The position numbers and the translations under genes were made by a program. From SPJN01 sp965229935 (lineage in GTDB: Bacteria > Pseudomonadota > Alphaproteobacteria > SPJN01), in assembly GCA_965229935.1 (NCBI GenBank), contig CBDDKB010000002.1, positions 3,010,270-3,074,269 on the forward strand: a stretch of 64,000 nt of DNA, read 5' to 3'. Shown here piece by piece: positions 30,755-38,535 of this stretch (positions within the stretch are counted from its first letter, which is position 1; each line of letters starts with the position of its first letter). Under the pieces are notes generated by a model that saw only the letters and a program-made list of their open reading frames with translations, ran no database searches and was not told the DNA's origin.

Positions 30755-32206
30755 ATGCAACTTCGTAGTTTGATTGTTCTTGGGCTTTTGTTGGTTGCCG
30801 GGTGTACGGCAACTGCTGAGCGAACTGTGAGTTTGGACAACAGCTTTGAGAGGAAGGAAGGCGATCCCATCAATCAAGATGCGCATTTTGAACTCGAAGA
30901 TATTGCGCGGTTTAATCAGTCCGTCACTCTGGTTTTGCCGGTAAGCAAAGAGAAGTTTACAGTGAAAACTGGCTGTCAGGCTGGGGAGGCAATCGTCGAA
31001 TACGGTCCTGTCATCAATTTTGTCCTGAAAGATGTATTCGAAAGCCTATTCACAGACGTAACTGTTTTGGAAGTGCCTTGGGAACAGGTCACTGATTTTA
31101 TCGATTACCAAACGGTGCCGAATGCATGGACAGGATCTGACGTGATGGCGATGGGATTCAGTCTGATTTACAAAGATAAGGACCTGTGGGAGGAAACGCC
31201 TGAATGCTATTTCCCATTTGTGGCGTCGATGGTTATTTCGATCATGGACAACACCGCGACCCAGATGATTTATGAAGAGCGCGTTACTAAGAAAATCACG
31301 ATTGATGTGGTTGAAATGGTTAATCGCGCGGCAATGGCGGGCAGCATGTCAATGGGTTTGCTAGCCCCGGTTTTGATTCCAACTGTAACTGGTGCATCTG
31401 CTGATGAGGGTGCGGCTCGTATTGCAGAGTTTGCGCGCAAGGCGGCGACTTCACATTATTCAAAATTGAAAAATGATAGCGCGCTTCCAAACAATTTGGC
31501 CCGCTATGCACGCCTAAATGCTGACGCGAACGGTGCGCCCACTGCACCCGAAATGCCGCAGGAGACACCTATGGCGCAGCCAGACCCTGTAGCAGAAACG
31601 GAAACCAAACAATCAGACCCTGAGACTGAGGCTTTGATTCGTCAGATTGAGGGGCCGTATGCGCCCTTTATGGATGCTACCGTTGTGATTAAAGCAGGGG
31701 GCATAGGCAGTGGATTTTTTATCACGCCATCGGGATATATTGTCACCAATCATCATGTGGTTGAAGGACATAGTCGCGTGACGATTGAAACGCGTGACGG
31801 TGGCATTGGTTTTGGTACGGTCGTTGCAACCGATTCTGCGCGAGATTTAGCAATTGTGAAAATGTCTCGCGCTACTTCACGTTTTTTGAATTTGGGGACT
31901 GTTCAGGACATGCAACTTGGCGCAGCCTTGTTTGCAATCGGCGCGCCTCGGGGATTGGAGTTTTCAATTTCCAAAGGCACCCTCAGCGGTATACGCGCTG
32001 ATGAGAATGATGTGCTTTTCATTCAAACTGATACAGCGCTGAACCCAGGAAATAGCGGTGGCCCGATCATTTCAGAGGCGACGGGAAATGTCGTAGCGGT
32101 GGTTTCATTTGGTAAGCGAGACGGCGGCGATTCCGGACTAAACTTCGGTATTTCGGTCAATGAAATTTATGAATTGATTGACGAGGCCAATCTGACAATT
32201 GAATAA
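30755..32206 (+). CDS. Lipoprotein with C-terminal trypsin-like (HtrA-type) serine protease domain
   Basis: This 483-residue envelope protein has a lipoprotein signal peptide, LIVLGLLLVAGC (lipobox VAGC, acylated Cys near residue 17). Residues 20-245 form a domain I do not recognise (the block QAGEAIVEYGPVINFVLKDV, strands, and a helical YEERVTKKITIDVVEMVNRA segment). A Pro/Gln/Thr-rich linker (about 250-290) leads to a protease domain of the HtrA fold: His in TNHHVVEGHS, Asp in SARDLAIVKMS, Ser in LNPGNSGGPI. No PDZ domain follows. GGGGGC precedes the ATG at 30755; a TTG at 30743 is unlikely. Possibly an envelope quality-control protease. Confidence 0.8.
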   Translation: MQLRSLIVLGLLLVAGCTATAERTVSLDNSFERKEGDPINQDAHFELEDIARFNQSVTLVLPVSKEKFTVKTGCQAGEAIVEYGPVINFVLKDVFESLFTDVTVLEVPWEQVTDFIDYQTVPNAWTGSDVMAMGFSLIYKDKDLWEETPECYFPFVASMVISIMDNTATQMIYEERVTKKITIDVVEMVNRAAMAGSMSMGLLAPVLIPTVTGASADEGAARIAEFARKAATSHYSKLKNDSALPNNLARYARLNADANGAPTAPEMPQETPMAQPDPVAETETKQSDPETEALIRQIEGPYAPFMDATVVIKAGGIGSGFFITPSGYIVTNHHVVEGHSRVTIETRDGGIGFGTVVATDSARDLAIVKMSRATSRFLNLGTVQDMQLGAALFAIGAPRGLEFSISKGTLSGIRADENDVLFIQTDTALNPGNSGGPIISEATGNVVAVVSFGKRDGGDSGLNFGISVNEIYELIDEANLTIE

Positions 32207-32254
32207 ATTGTGATGCGACACCGTTCGCCACGTTTTTTTGAATAAATGCTTGCG

Positions 32255-32294
32255 AAAAAAACGCCTTGCGGGCAAGTTGCCGCTCGCAAGGCGT
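32255..32294. terminator. Ten-pair terminator hairpin upstream of the tRNA gene
   Basis: A perfect ten-base stem ACGCCTTGCG/CGCAAGGCGT (32261-32270, 32285-32294) has a run of A before it (32255-32261), giving a T tract on the minus strand, and a mixed T-rich stretch on the plus strand. It can end the lipoprotein transcript and antisense transcription arriving from the hydrolase gene beyond the tRNA. Confidence 0.65.
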
Positions 32295-32315
32295 AATTGT
32301 CTCTATGTCTTTTCA

Positions 32316-32392
32316 GGGCCTGTAGCTCAACTGGTTAGAGCCGTCCGCTCATAACGGATTGGTTGGGGGTTCGAGTCCCTCCGGGCCCACCA
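32316..32392 (+). tRNA. tRNA with CAU anticodon, probably tRNA-Ile2 (lysidine type)
   Basis: A full 77-base cloverleaf with encoded CCA: acceptor GGGCCTG/CGGGCCC, D arm GCTC/GAGC, anticodon stem GTCCG/CGGAT with loop CTCATAA (anticodon CAT at 32350-32352), T arm GGGGG-TTCGAGT-CCCTC, discriminator A. CAU-anticodon genes encode initiator Met, elongator Met or Ile2. The acceptor begins with a G-C pair, so it is not initiator; the GGGCCTG acceptor and overall sequence resemble tRNA-Ile2, where C34 is modified to lysidine to read AUA. Elongator Met cannot be excluded without a comparison. Confidence 0.9.
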
Positions 32393-32408
32393 AACCCCCT
32401 TCCTGAAA

Positions 32409-33653
32409 TTATTTCTGATTTGAGTCCATTAGCGCGGCATAGGTCAGCTGTTGCAACTGGGCGCGAATGGGATAGGTGCTGGATGGCATCAATTGCGTCA
32501 TGGACAGGCCGACAATATCTTCCACCGGATCAATCCAGAAAAATGTGCTGGCTGCCCCACCCCATGAATAGGTGCCGACGGGTGTTGTCGTCATGGCTGC
32601 TGCCTGATCCATCAGGACAGAAAAACCAAGGCCAAAGCCTGTGCCGTTCAACCCAACCTCGGTAAATGCTGAATCGCCCATATCAAGCATGGTCTTGTTG
32701 TCAGCCAGATGGTTGACGCGCATCAGATCAACTGTCCGCGGCGACAGGATGCGGACGCCATTGTGAACGCCGCCTTTGGCGACCATACGGCAAAAGATCA
32801 GATAGTCACGCATGGTGGAGACAAGACCGCCGCCGCCTGACAGAAAATCCTTCCCCGTCAGATAGGGGCTGGTTTCGGGCTTATCCTGTACGCGCACCGT
32901 GCCTGTATATTTGTCATAACAGGTGGCGAAACGGTCCAGCTTGTCCTCTGAAATATGGAAATCTGTATCGACCATGCCGAGCGGATCAAAGATGCGGCGC
33001 TTAAAGACCTTGTCAAGCGGCTCACCCTCAATCACTTCAATGACGCGGCCAAGAACGTCTGTCGAGATTGAGTAATTCCACCCGGTGCCCGGGCTGAACA
33101 GCAAGGGTAGTTGCGCAGCCCGATCTACGAATTCCTTGGCGCTGATGCCTTCTGCGCGGGCGCCTGCCAAACCGTTCTTGCGGTAAAGTTTGTCGACAGG
33201 GTGTTGCATCATAAAGTCATAAGTTAGCCCGGATGTGTGGCTCAACAAATCGCGGATCAGGATCGGACGATCAACAGGCTTTGTTGTGTAGTCATCCCAT
33301 GTGCCGCTTTCCCAAACCTGTGCGTCTTTAAACGCAGGGATATAACGATGCAGCTCATGCTCCAGCCGCAGCTTGCCTTCCTCGAACAACTGCATGATGA
33401 CGACCGATGTAATCGGTTTGGTCATTGAATAGATGCGGAAGATTGTATCAGCAGTAATCGGCGCGCCGGTGTCCCAATCCTGTACGCCCTGACAGGAAAA
33501 GTGGGCAATCTCGTCGCCACGCGCGATCAGCGTCGACAGGCCCGAGAATTTCTTGCTGTCCAGATAGGTGCTGAAAAATTTGGGAATACGGTCCAGCCGT
33601 TCCTCGTCAAAGCCAAGATTGGCTGGTGTGGTTACTGTGCCGAACTGGTCCAT
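32409..33653 (-). CDS. Serine hydrolase of the class C beta-lactamase family
   Basis: This 414-residue penicillin-binding-protein-like hydrolase has SxxK in IYSMTKPITSVVIM, the Tyr-x-Asn-type motif YSI in GWNYSISTDVLGR, and a terminal SWGGAASTFFWIDP block in place of the KTG box. The absence of a signal peptide and the weak KTG favour a cytoplasmic esterase or carboxylic-ester hydrolase (EstB-like) over a true beta-lactamase. It is convergent with the tRNA and has no linked genes. Confidence 0.85.
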   Translation of the reverse strand: MDQFGTVTTPANLGFDEERLDRIPKFFSTYLDSKKFSGLSTLIARGDEIAHFSCQGVQDWDTGAPITADTIFRIYSMTKPITSVVIMQLFEEGKLRLEHELHRYIPAFKDAQVWESGTWDDYTTKPVDRPILIRDLLSHTSGLTYDFMMQHPVDKLYRKNGLAGARAEGISAKEFVDRAAQLPLLFSPGTGWNYSISTDVLGRVIEVIEGEPLDKVFKRRIFDPLGMVDTDFHISEDKLDRFATCYDKYTGTVRVQDKPETSPYLTGKDFLSGGGGLVSTMRDYLIFCRMVAKGGVHNGVRILSPRTVDLMRVNHLADNKTMLDMGDSAFTEVGLNGTGFGLGFSVLMDQAAAMTTTPVGTYSWGGAASTFFWIDPVEDIVGLSMTQLMPSSTYPIRAQLQQLTYAALMDSNQK

Positions 33654-33781
33654 ATTAGCCCCCGAAAAAGTCCGTTTTTAAGTTGCGTGGGCGGCAGTGT
33701 TGCTGCCTTTGGACGGATTTGCAAGCGTTGGTGACAATTTTTCATTTAAGGGTTGTGTTTGGCTGGAAAAGGGGATTTTCC

Positions 33782-33810
33782 TTGATCAATCGAGGTGAAT
33801 TGGCGATACT
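33782..33810 (+). promoter_or_regulatory. Predicted promoter of the pqq operon
   Basis: TTGATC (33782-33787) and GATACT (33805-33810) with a 17-base spacer lie 30 bases before pqqA. An inverted repeat GGAAAA/TTTTCC (33765-33770, 33776-33781) sits directly upstream and could bind a regulator. Confidence 0.4.
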
Positions 33811-33840
33811 CCCCGCAAACTTAGAAGAAAGGGTCTGCAA

Positions 33841-33927
33841 ATGGCTTGGAACACACCGAAAATTATCGAGATTCCCGTTGGGCTCGAAATCAATGCCTAT
33901 GCCTGTGCGGAGATGAAGCGCAAGTAA
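33841..33927 (+). CDS. pqqA: Pyrroloquinoline quinone precursor peptide PqqA
   Basis: This 28-residue peptide, MAWNTPKIIEIPVGLEINAY-ACAEMKRK, is the substrate from which PQQ is made. The Glu (residue 16) and Tyr (residue 20) that PqqE crosslinks are present with the required three-residue spacing (EINAY), and the MxWxxPKxxEIxxGxEI pattern is typical of the family. AAGGG lies just upstream. First gene of pqqABCDE; 119 bases separate it from pqqB, more than the later gaps. Confidence 0.96.
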   Translation: MAWNTPKIIEIPVGLEINAYACAEMKRK

Positions 33928-34046
33928 GGCCATCATATACTGACAATTGTCGGTTGAATGCGAACGTGGGGACAGGTCAGCTTGTCCCCCGTTTTGTTTG
34001 TGCTGCATGCGAAAAATAGAAACAAGCGCCTGAAAGGGACAGCAGT

Positions 34047-34976
34047 ATGAAAATCAGGGTATTGGGGGCAGCGGCCGGCGGCGGCTTGCCACAATGGAAT
34101 GCCAATGGCCCCTTTAATGAACGGGCCCGTGCACAGGATCCGACCTGTCCGCCGCAAACCCAATCTTCGATCGCGGTGTCAGCGGATGGTGACCGGTGGG
34201 TGTTGTTTAATGCGTCGCCTGACATACGCCAGCAGTTGAACCAAACGCCTGCCCTATGGCCCAAAGCGGGGGAACGGCGTCACACCCCAATTCGTGCTGT
34301 CGTGTTAACGAATGCTGATGTCGATCACATTGCCGGATTGCTGACCTTGCGAGAGCGGCAGGGTTATAGCCTTTATGGGTCGTCACGGGTGCTGGACGTA
34401 TTGGCGGCGAACTCAGTCTTTAATGTGTTGAACGCCGATTTTGTGGAACGCCGCCCCACAACACTGAACGTCCCGTTTGAACCTGTTGATGAGGCAGGGC
34501 AGGGCATCGGCCTGTTGGTCCGTCTGTTTCCTGTGCCCGGAAAGGTCGCGCTGTTCCTTGAGGATGAAGGTGCTGCCAATTTCGGCACGACAGAGGGTGA
34601 CACGGTGGGGGTTGAGATCACTGACCCGACCACAAATCAAACCGCCTATTATATTCCCGGCTGCGCCGCCATGCCGCCAGAGCTTGCCGAACGCCTGAAC
34701 GGTGCCCCGCTTGTCATGTTTGACGGTACATTGTTTTCAGACGATGAAATGGTCAAGGGCAACGAAAGTCCCAAAACAGGCGCGCGGATGGGCCATATGA
34801 GTATTAGCGGACCTGATGGGACCTTGGCTGCGTTTGAACTGATTGACGTAAAACGCAAAGTGCTTATCCATATTAATAATACCAATCCCGTCCTTGCGCA
34901 TGACAGTGATGAACGCGCTATTGTGGAACAAGCTGGATGGGAAGTGGCGTTTGACGGGATGGAGATTGATCTGTGA
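34047..34976 (+). CDS. pqqB: PQQ biosynthesis protein PqqB
   Basis: This 309-residue protein of the metallo-beta-lactamase fold acts in tailoring the PQQ precursor. Typical blocks: IRVLGAAAGGGLPQWN at the start, TQSSIAVSADGDRWVLFNAS, SPDIRQQL, LTNADVDHIAGLL, the end segment MGHMSISGPDG and LIHINNTNPVL. AAAGGGA precedes the ATG. Its stop overlaps the GTG start of pqqC (GTGA), indicating coupled translation. Confidence 0.96.
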   Translation: MKIRVLGAAAGGGLPQWNANGPFNERARAQDPTCPPQTQSSIAVSADGDRWVLFNASPDIRQQLNQTPALWPKAGERRHTPIRAVVLTNADVDHIAGLLTLRERQGYSLYGSSRVLDVLAANSVFNVLNADFVERRPTTLNVPFEPVDEAGQGIGLLVRLFPVPGKVALFLEDEGAANFGTTEGDTVGVEITDPTTNQTAYYIPGCAAMPPELAERLNGAPLVMFDGTLFSDDEMVKGNESPKTGARMGHMSISGPDGTLAAFELIDVKRKVLIHINNTNPVLAHDSDERAIVEQAGWEVAFDGMEIDL

Positions 34977-35749
34977 CAAGTCTGGATGATCTGCGCGCCA
35001 ACAATTGGCAATTGGTTGAGGCTGTTACGGCGGCCGAGCTTGAAACTGTGCTGCGTGCCATCGGCGCCGAACGTTATCACAATAATCACCCCTTTCATGA
35101 ACGCATGCGCGAGGGCGCGCTGTCAAAGGGCGCTATGCAGGCATGGGCGCTGAACCGTTACCTTTATCAAAGCCGTATTCCGATGAAGGATGCCGCCCTG
35201 ATGGCGCGCATGGTTGATACGGATTTGCGTCGCGAGTGGCGTCATAGGATTGAGGACCATGATGGTATCGAAGGTGATGATGGCGGCATAGAACGCTGGT
35301 TAAAACTTGCCGAAGGGTTGGGGCTTGACCGCGCTTATGTCATTTCCGAACAAGGCGCATTGCCCGCAACCCATTTCGCGGTCGAAGCCTATATCCGCTA
35401 TGTCGCAGATCAGTCGCTATTGGCGGCCATCGCCTCCTCCCTAACTGAATTGTTTGCCCCGACCATTATTGCTGATCGTGTCAGCAGCGTGCTGGCGAAT
35501 TATGACTATGTGTCGAAGGACAGCCTTGCCTATTTCGACAGACGGATGACGCAAGCGCCACGCGATTCGGGCTTTGCCCTGCAGTATTGCAAGGATCACG
35601 CGATTGAACGGCGTGACCAGCAGGAGGTGATCGACGCCCTTTTGTTCAAGACAGGTATGTTATGGGCCATGCTCGATGCGCTTGATTATTGTTATGTCAG
35701 CGATCATGGCGCGCCGCCACCCGGCTGCTTTGTGCCTGAGTGTGGTTGA
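34973..35749 (+). CDS. pqqC: Pyrroloquinoline-quinone synthase PqqC
   Basis: This cofactor-free oxidase (258 residues) performs the last ring closure and oxidation to PQQ. Family features: RYHNNHPFHERMREGALSK, WALNRYLYQSRIPMKDAALM, REWRHRIEDHDG, THFAVEAYIRYV and YDYVSKDSLAYFDRRM, with the His and Arg residues that surround the substrate. GTG start inside the pqqB stop; two bases separate its stop from the pqqD ATG. Confidence 0.96.
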   Translation: MTSLDDLRANNWQLVEAVTAAELETVLRAIGAERYHNNHPFHERMREGALSKGAMQAWALNRYLYQSRIPMKDAALMARMVDTDLRREWRHRIEDHDGIEGDDGGIERWLKLAEGLGLDRAYVISEQGALPATHFAVEAYIRYVADQSLLAAIASSLTELFAPTIIADRVSSVLANYDYVSKDSLAYFDRRMTQAPRDSGFALQYCKDHAIERRDQQEVIDALLFKTGMLWAMLDALDYCYVSDHGAPPPGCFVPECG

Positions 35750-35751
35750 TT

Positions 35752-36033
35752 ATGGCTGGGCCGGACACCATCTATCGTTTTGCCCCCGGCGTTATGCTGC
35801 GCCATGACAAGGTGCGGGATGCCTATATTCTGAATGCACCTGAAAAGCTGATTGTGCTGGACGGGCCAGGCCACGCCATCGCCAGCCGTATAGACGGGGC
35901 CCAACCGCTTTCGCAAATCATTGCGCAGCTATGTGAGTTGACTGGATTGCCTGACAGCCAAATCGGCCCGGATGTCACTGGATTTGTTGCGGATTTGGCG
36001 GCCAAAGGCCTTGTGAAAGAGGTGGTTGGATGA
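35752..36033 (+). CDS. pqqD: PQQ peptide chaperone PqqD
   Basis: This 93-residue winged-helix-like chaperone delivers PqqA to PqqE. Characteristic sequence: YRFAPGVMLRHDKVRDAYIL, APEKLIVLDGPGHAIASRID and the hydrophobic VTGFVADLAAKGLVKE. The ATG at 35752 is preferred over an in-frame GTG at 35740 inside pqqC. Its TGA overlaps the pqqE ATG (ATGA). Confidence 0.93.
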   Translation: MAGPDTIYRFAPGVMLRHDKVRDAYILNAPEKLIVLDGPGHAIASRIDGAQPLSQIIAQLCELTGLPDSQIGPDVTGFVADLAAKGLVKEVVG

Positions 36034-37127
36034 GCGTGGCACCCGCTGATCCTCCACTCGCCATTTTGGCGGAGCTAACGCATCGCTGCCCGTTGCGCTG
36101 TCCTTATTGTTCTAACCCAACCGCGCTGGTCGGTCGATCAGGTGAATTATCGACCGATGAATGGGCAGATATTTTCAAGCAGGCCGCCGATATGGGCGCG
36201 CTGCAGGTCCATATGTCGGGGGGGGAACCTGCCGCCCGCAAGGATTTGGAAGATCTGTGCGCCGCCGCCGTTGAGGCGGGACTGTATATCAATCTGATCA
36301 CTTCCGGCCTTATGCTGGATGAGGATCGGTTGGCGCGTCTAGCGGCTATTGGTGTGCCGCATGTACAGCTTTCTGTGCAGGGCGCTGACGCGCAAATGTG
36401 TGACGCTGTTGGCGGCTATGATGGTGCCTTTACGATAAAGCAGCAATTTGCACACGCTGTCGTCAAGCAGGGAATGAGCCTGACAATCAACGCCGTGCTT
36501 CATCGCGCTAATTGCCATCAGGCCGGCGACATGATTGCCATGGCGCGCACGCTGGGCGCGGCAAGGATCGAGGTCGCCCACACACAATATTATGGTTGGG
36601 GCCTGTTAAATCGTAATGGGCTGATGCCAACCCGCGACCAACTTGACAAGGTGACAGCGATTGTCGATCAGGCGCGCCGCACACATGGCGCTGATCTGCA
36701 AATTGACTATGTTGTGCCCGATTATTATGCAGAAACGCCAAAGGCCTGTATGGCCGGGTGGGGGCGGCGTTTTCTGACAATCTCGCCTGAGGGGAAGGTT
36801 CTGCCCTGTCATGCTGCTGAGACTGTTGATCATTTGACGTTTGATAATGTGCGTGAAAAATCGCTTGAAGAAATTTGGTATAGGGGCGACGCGTTCAACG
36901 CCTATCGCGGCACTGATTGGATGCCTGAACCTTGCCAATCCTGTGAACTGAAGGAAGTGGATTGGGGCGGATGCCGTTGTCAGGCTTTGGCGTTGGTTGG
37001 CGAAGCAGGCGCGACTGATCCTGTATGCAGCAAATCCGGGCAACGCGAAAATCTGCTCAATGCCTTGACGGATGCAGCCGACTCCCCCAATGCTGGCCCG
37101 GACGTTTGGACATACAGACAATTTTAG
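36030..37127 (+). CDS. pqqE: PqqA peptide cyclase PqqE (radical SAM)
   Basis: This 365-residue radical-SAM enzyme forms the Glu-Tyr carbon-carbon bond in PqqA. The N-terminal CxxxCxxC cluster motif is in THRCPLRCPYCSN; MSGGEPAARKDLEDLC is the SAM-binding strand. The C-terminal SPASM region has auxiliary-cluster cysteines in VLPCHAAETVDH, CQSCELKEVDWGGCRCQAL and DPVCSKS. Last gene of the pqq operon; a separate PqqF-type peptidase is not present in the window. Confidence 0.96.
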   Translation: MSVAPADPPLAILAELTHRCPLRCPYCSNPTALVGRSGELSTDEWADIFKQAADMGALQVHMSGGEPAARKDLEDLCAAAVEAGLYINLITSGLMLDEDRLARLAAIGVPHVQLSVQGADAQMCDAVGGYDGAFTIKQQFAHAVVKQGMSLTINAVLHRANCHQAGDMIAMARTLGAARIEVAHTQYYGWGLLNRNGLMPTRDQLDKVTAIVDQARRTHGADLQIDYVVPDYYAETPKACMAGWGRRFLTISPEGKVLPCHAAETVDHLTFDNVREKSLEEIWYRGDAFNAYRGTDWMPEPCQSCELKEVDWGGCRCQALALVGEAGATDPVCSKSGQRENLLNALTDAADSPNAGPDVWTYRQF

Positions 37128-37150
37128 GTCGCCGGATTTAGGGGCAGTTT

Positions 37151-38530
37151 ATGGTTGAACTTATCGCAATAGGTGTCGGTGCTGTCGCCATCATCTTGCT
37201 TGGTGTTGTGATCATGCTGCTCATGCGCGCGCGCCCGGACGGTGGCGCTGATCAAGATCAAGTTGCGCCCCTTCGTGAGCAGATTGTCCGGCTTGAAGCT
37301 GAACGTGATGGGCTGATGAAATCTGTCGAACAATTGGGCGCGGACTTGTCAAAGATCGAACAAAGTCATACTGACCTTTCCGCCCATGCATCCGATGTGC
37401 GGGAAAAACTGGCTGCGCGTGAACAGGCGCTAAAGAATGCCGAACAACGAATTGTCGAGATTCAAGAAGCGCGTGATCTGATGCTGCGGGAGTTTAAGGC
37501 AGCGTCTGCTGAATCTGCGAAATCCCAAGGTCAGCTATTGCAGTCCCAAAATAGGGAGCAGATGGACCTGATCCTAAAGCCCCTAAAAGAACAGATCGCC
37601 AAGTTTGAGGGGGAGTTAAAGAGCGCCCACAAAGATGCCGGGCAAGAACGGGCTGTCTTGAAAGAACAGATTGAAACGCTTGGCGCCGTTTCGCAGTCCA
37701 TGGCTGTAGAGGCACAAGGGCTGACCCGCGCGTTGCGTGCGGATTCGCAAAAGCAAGGCGCTTGGGGTGAATTGGTATTGGCCAGAATCCTCGAAGCCTC
37801 TGGCCTGCGGGAAGGCGTCGAATATACCACTCAGCAAAGCGTCACCATGGATGATGGCAGCCGCCTGCGTCCTGATGTTGTGATCAATATGCCGAATGGG
37901 CAAAAGGTGGTGGTCGATTCAAAAGTGTCGCTGACAGCCTTTTACGATCTTGAAAATGCCGAAGCCGGGGACGAGGCTGATCGCGCCTTAAAGGGGCATG
38001 TCCGGTCCATCGAAAGCCATGTTAAAGGGTTGGGCTCAAAAGATTACAAAAAGGCGGCGGGTTCCGATCTTGACTATGTGATCATGTTTGTCCCGATTGA
38101 GGGGGCATGGGCCGCTGCCTTGCGTGAACGGCCAGACCTGCCGATTTGGACGATGGATCAGGGCGTTACCATTTGCCCGCCTTCCAACCTGCTGGCCATT
38201 CTGCGCACGATCAACACATTGTGGGATGTGGAGCGGCGCAATAAAAATGCCGAGGAGATTGCCGCGCGTGCCGCCGATCTTTATGACAAGTTCGTCGGAT
38301 TTGTTGAGACTTTTAAAACAGCACGCAAACAGCTTGGCAGCGCGATCAATAATTTGGACAAGGCCGAAGATCAGTTGGTCGAAGGGCGGGGCAATGTTGT
38401 GCGCCGTATCGAACAGTTGCGCGATATGGGGGTGGCGCCGAAAAAGCAACTGCCCCCAGAAATGACAGAACGCGCCATCGAAACCGATGACGCGCCCTTG
38501 TTGATTGATGATCCTGAAAAGCAGGATTAG
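37151..38530 (+). CDS. rmuC: DNA recombination protein RmuC family
   Basis: This 459-residue protein has an N-terminal membrane helix (LIAIGVGAVAIILLGVVIMLL), a long coiled coil (residues 40-180, rich in EQ/EL heptads) and a C-terminal nuclease-like RmuC domain (GAWGELVLARILEASGLREG, RPDVVINMPNGQKVVVDSKV, YVIMFVPIEGAWAAAL). It is thought to limit DNA rearrangements between inverted repeats. It follows pqqE by 23 bases, but no functional link to PQQ is known. Confidence 0.9.
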   Translation: MVELIAIGVGAVAIILLGVVIMLLMRARPDGGADQDQVAPLREQIVRLEAERDGLMKSVEQLGADLSKIEQSHTDLSAHASDVREKLAAREQALKNAEQRIVEIQEARDLMLREFKAASAESAKSQGQLLQSQNREQMDLILKPLKEQIAKFEGELKSAHKDAGQERAVLKEQIETLGAVSQSMAVEAQGLTRALRADSQKQGAWGELVLARILEASGLREGVEYTTQQSVTMDDGSRLRPDVVINMPNGQKVVVDSKVSLTAFYDLENAEAGDEADRALKGHVRSIESHVKGLGSKDYKKAAGSDLDYVIMFVPIEGAWAAALRERPDLPIWTMDQGVTICPPSNLLAILRTINTLWDVERRNKNAEEIAARAADLYDKFVGFVETFKTARKQLGSAINNLDKAEDQLVEGRGNVVRRIEQLRDMGVAPKKQLPPEMTERAIETDDAPLLIDDPEKQD

Positions 38531-38535
38531 CCGAT

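Noticed and set aside
32316..32392. Initiator tRNA-Met
   Set aside because: The first acceptor pair is G-C and matched; initiators have a mismatch or weak first pair, and the body resembles tRNA-Ile2.
32409..33653. True class C beta-lactamase
   Set aside because: No signal peptide and no clear KTG motif; an esterase-like serine hydrolase fits better.
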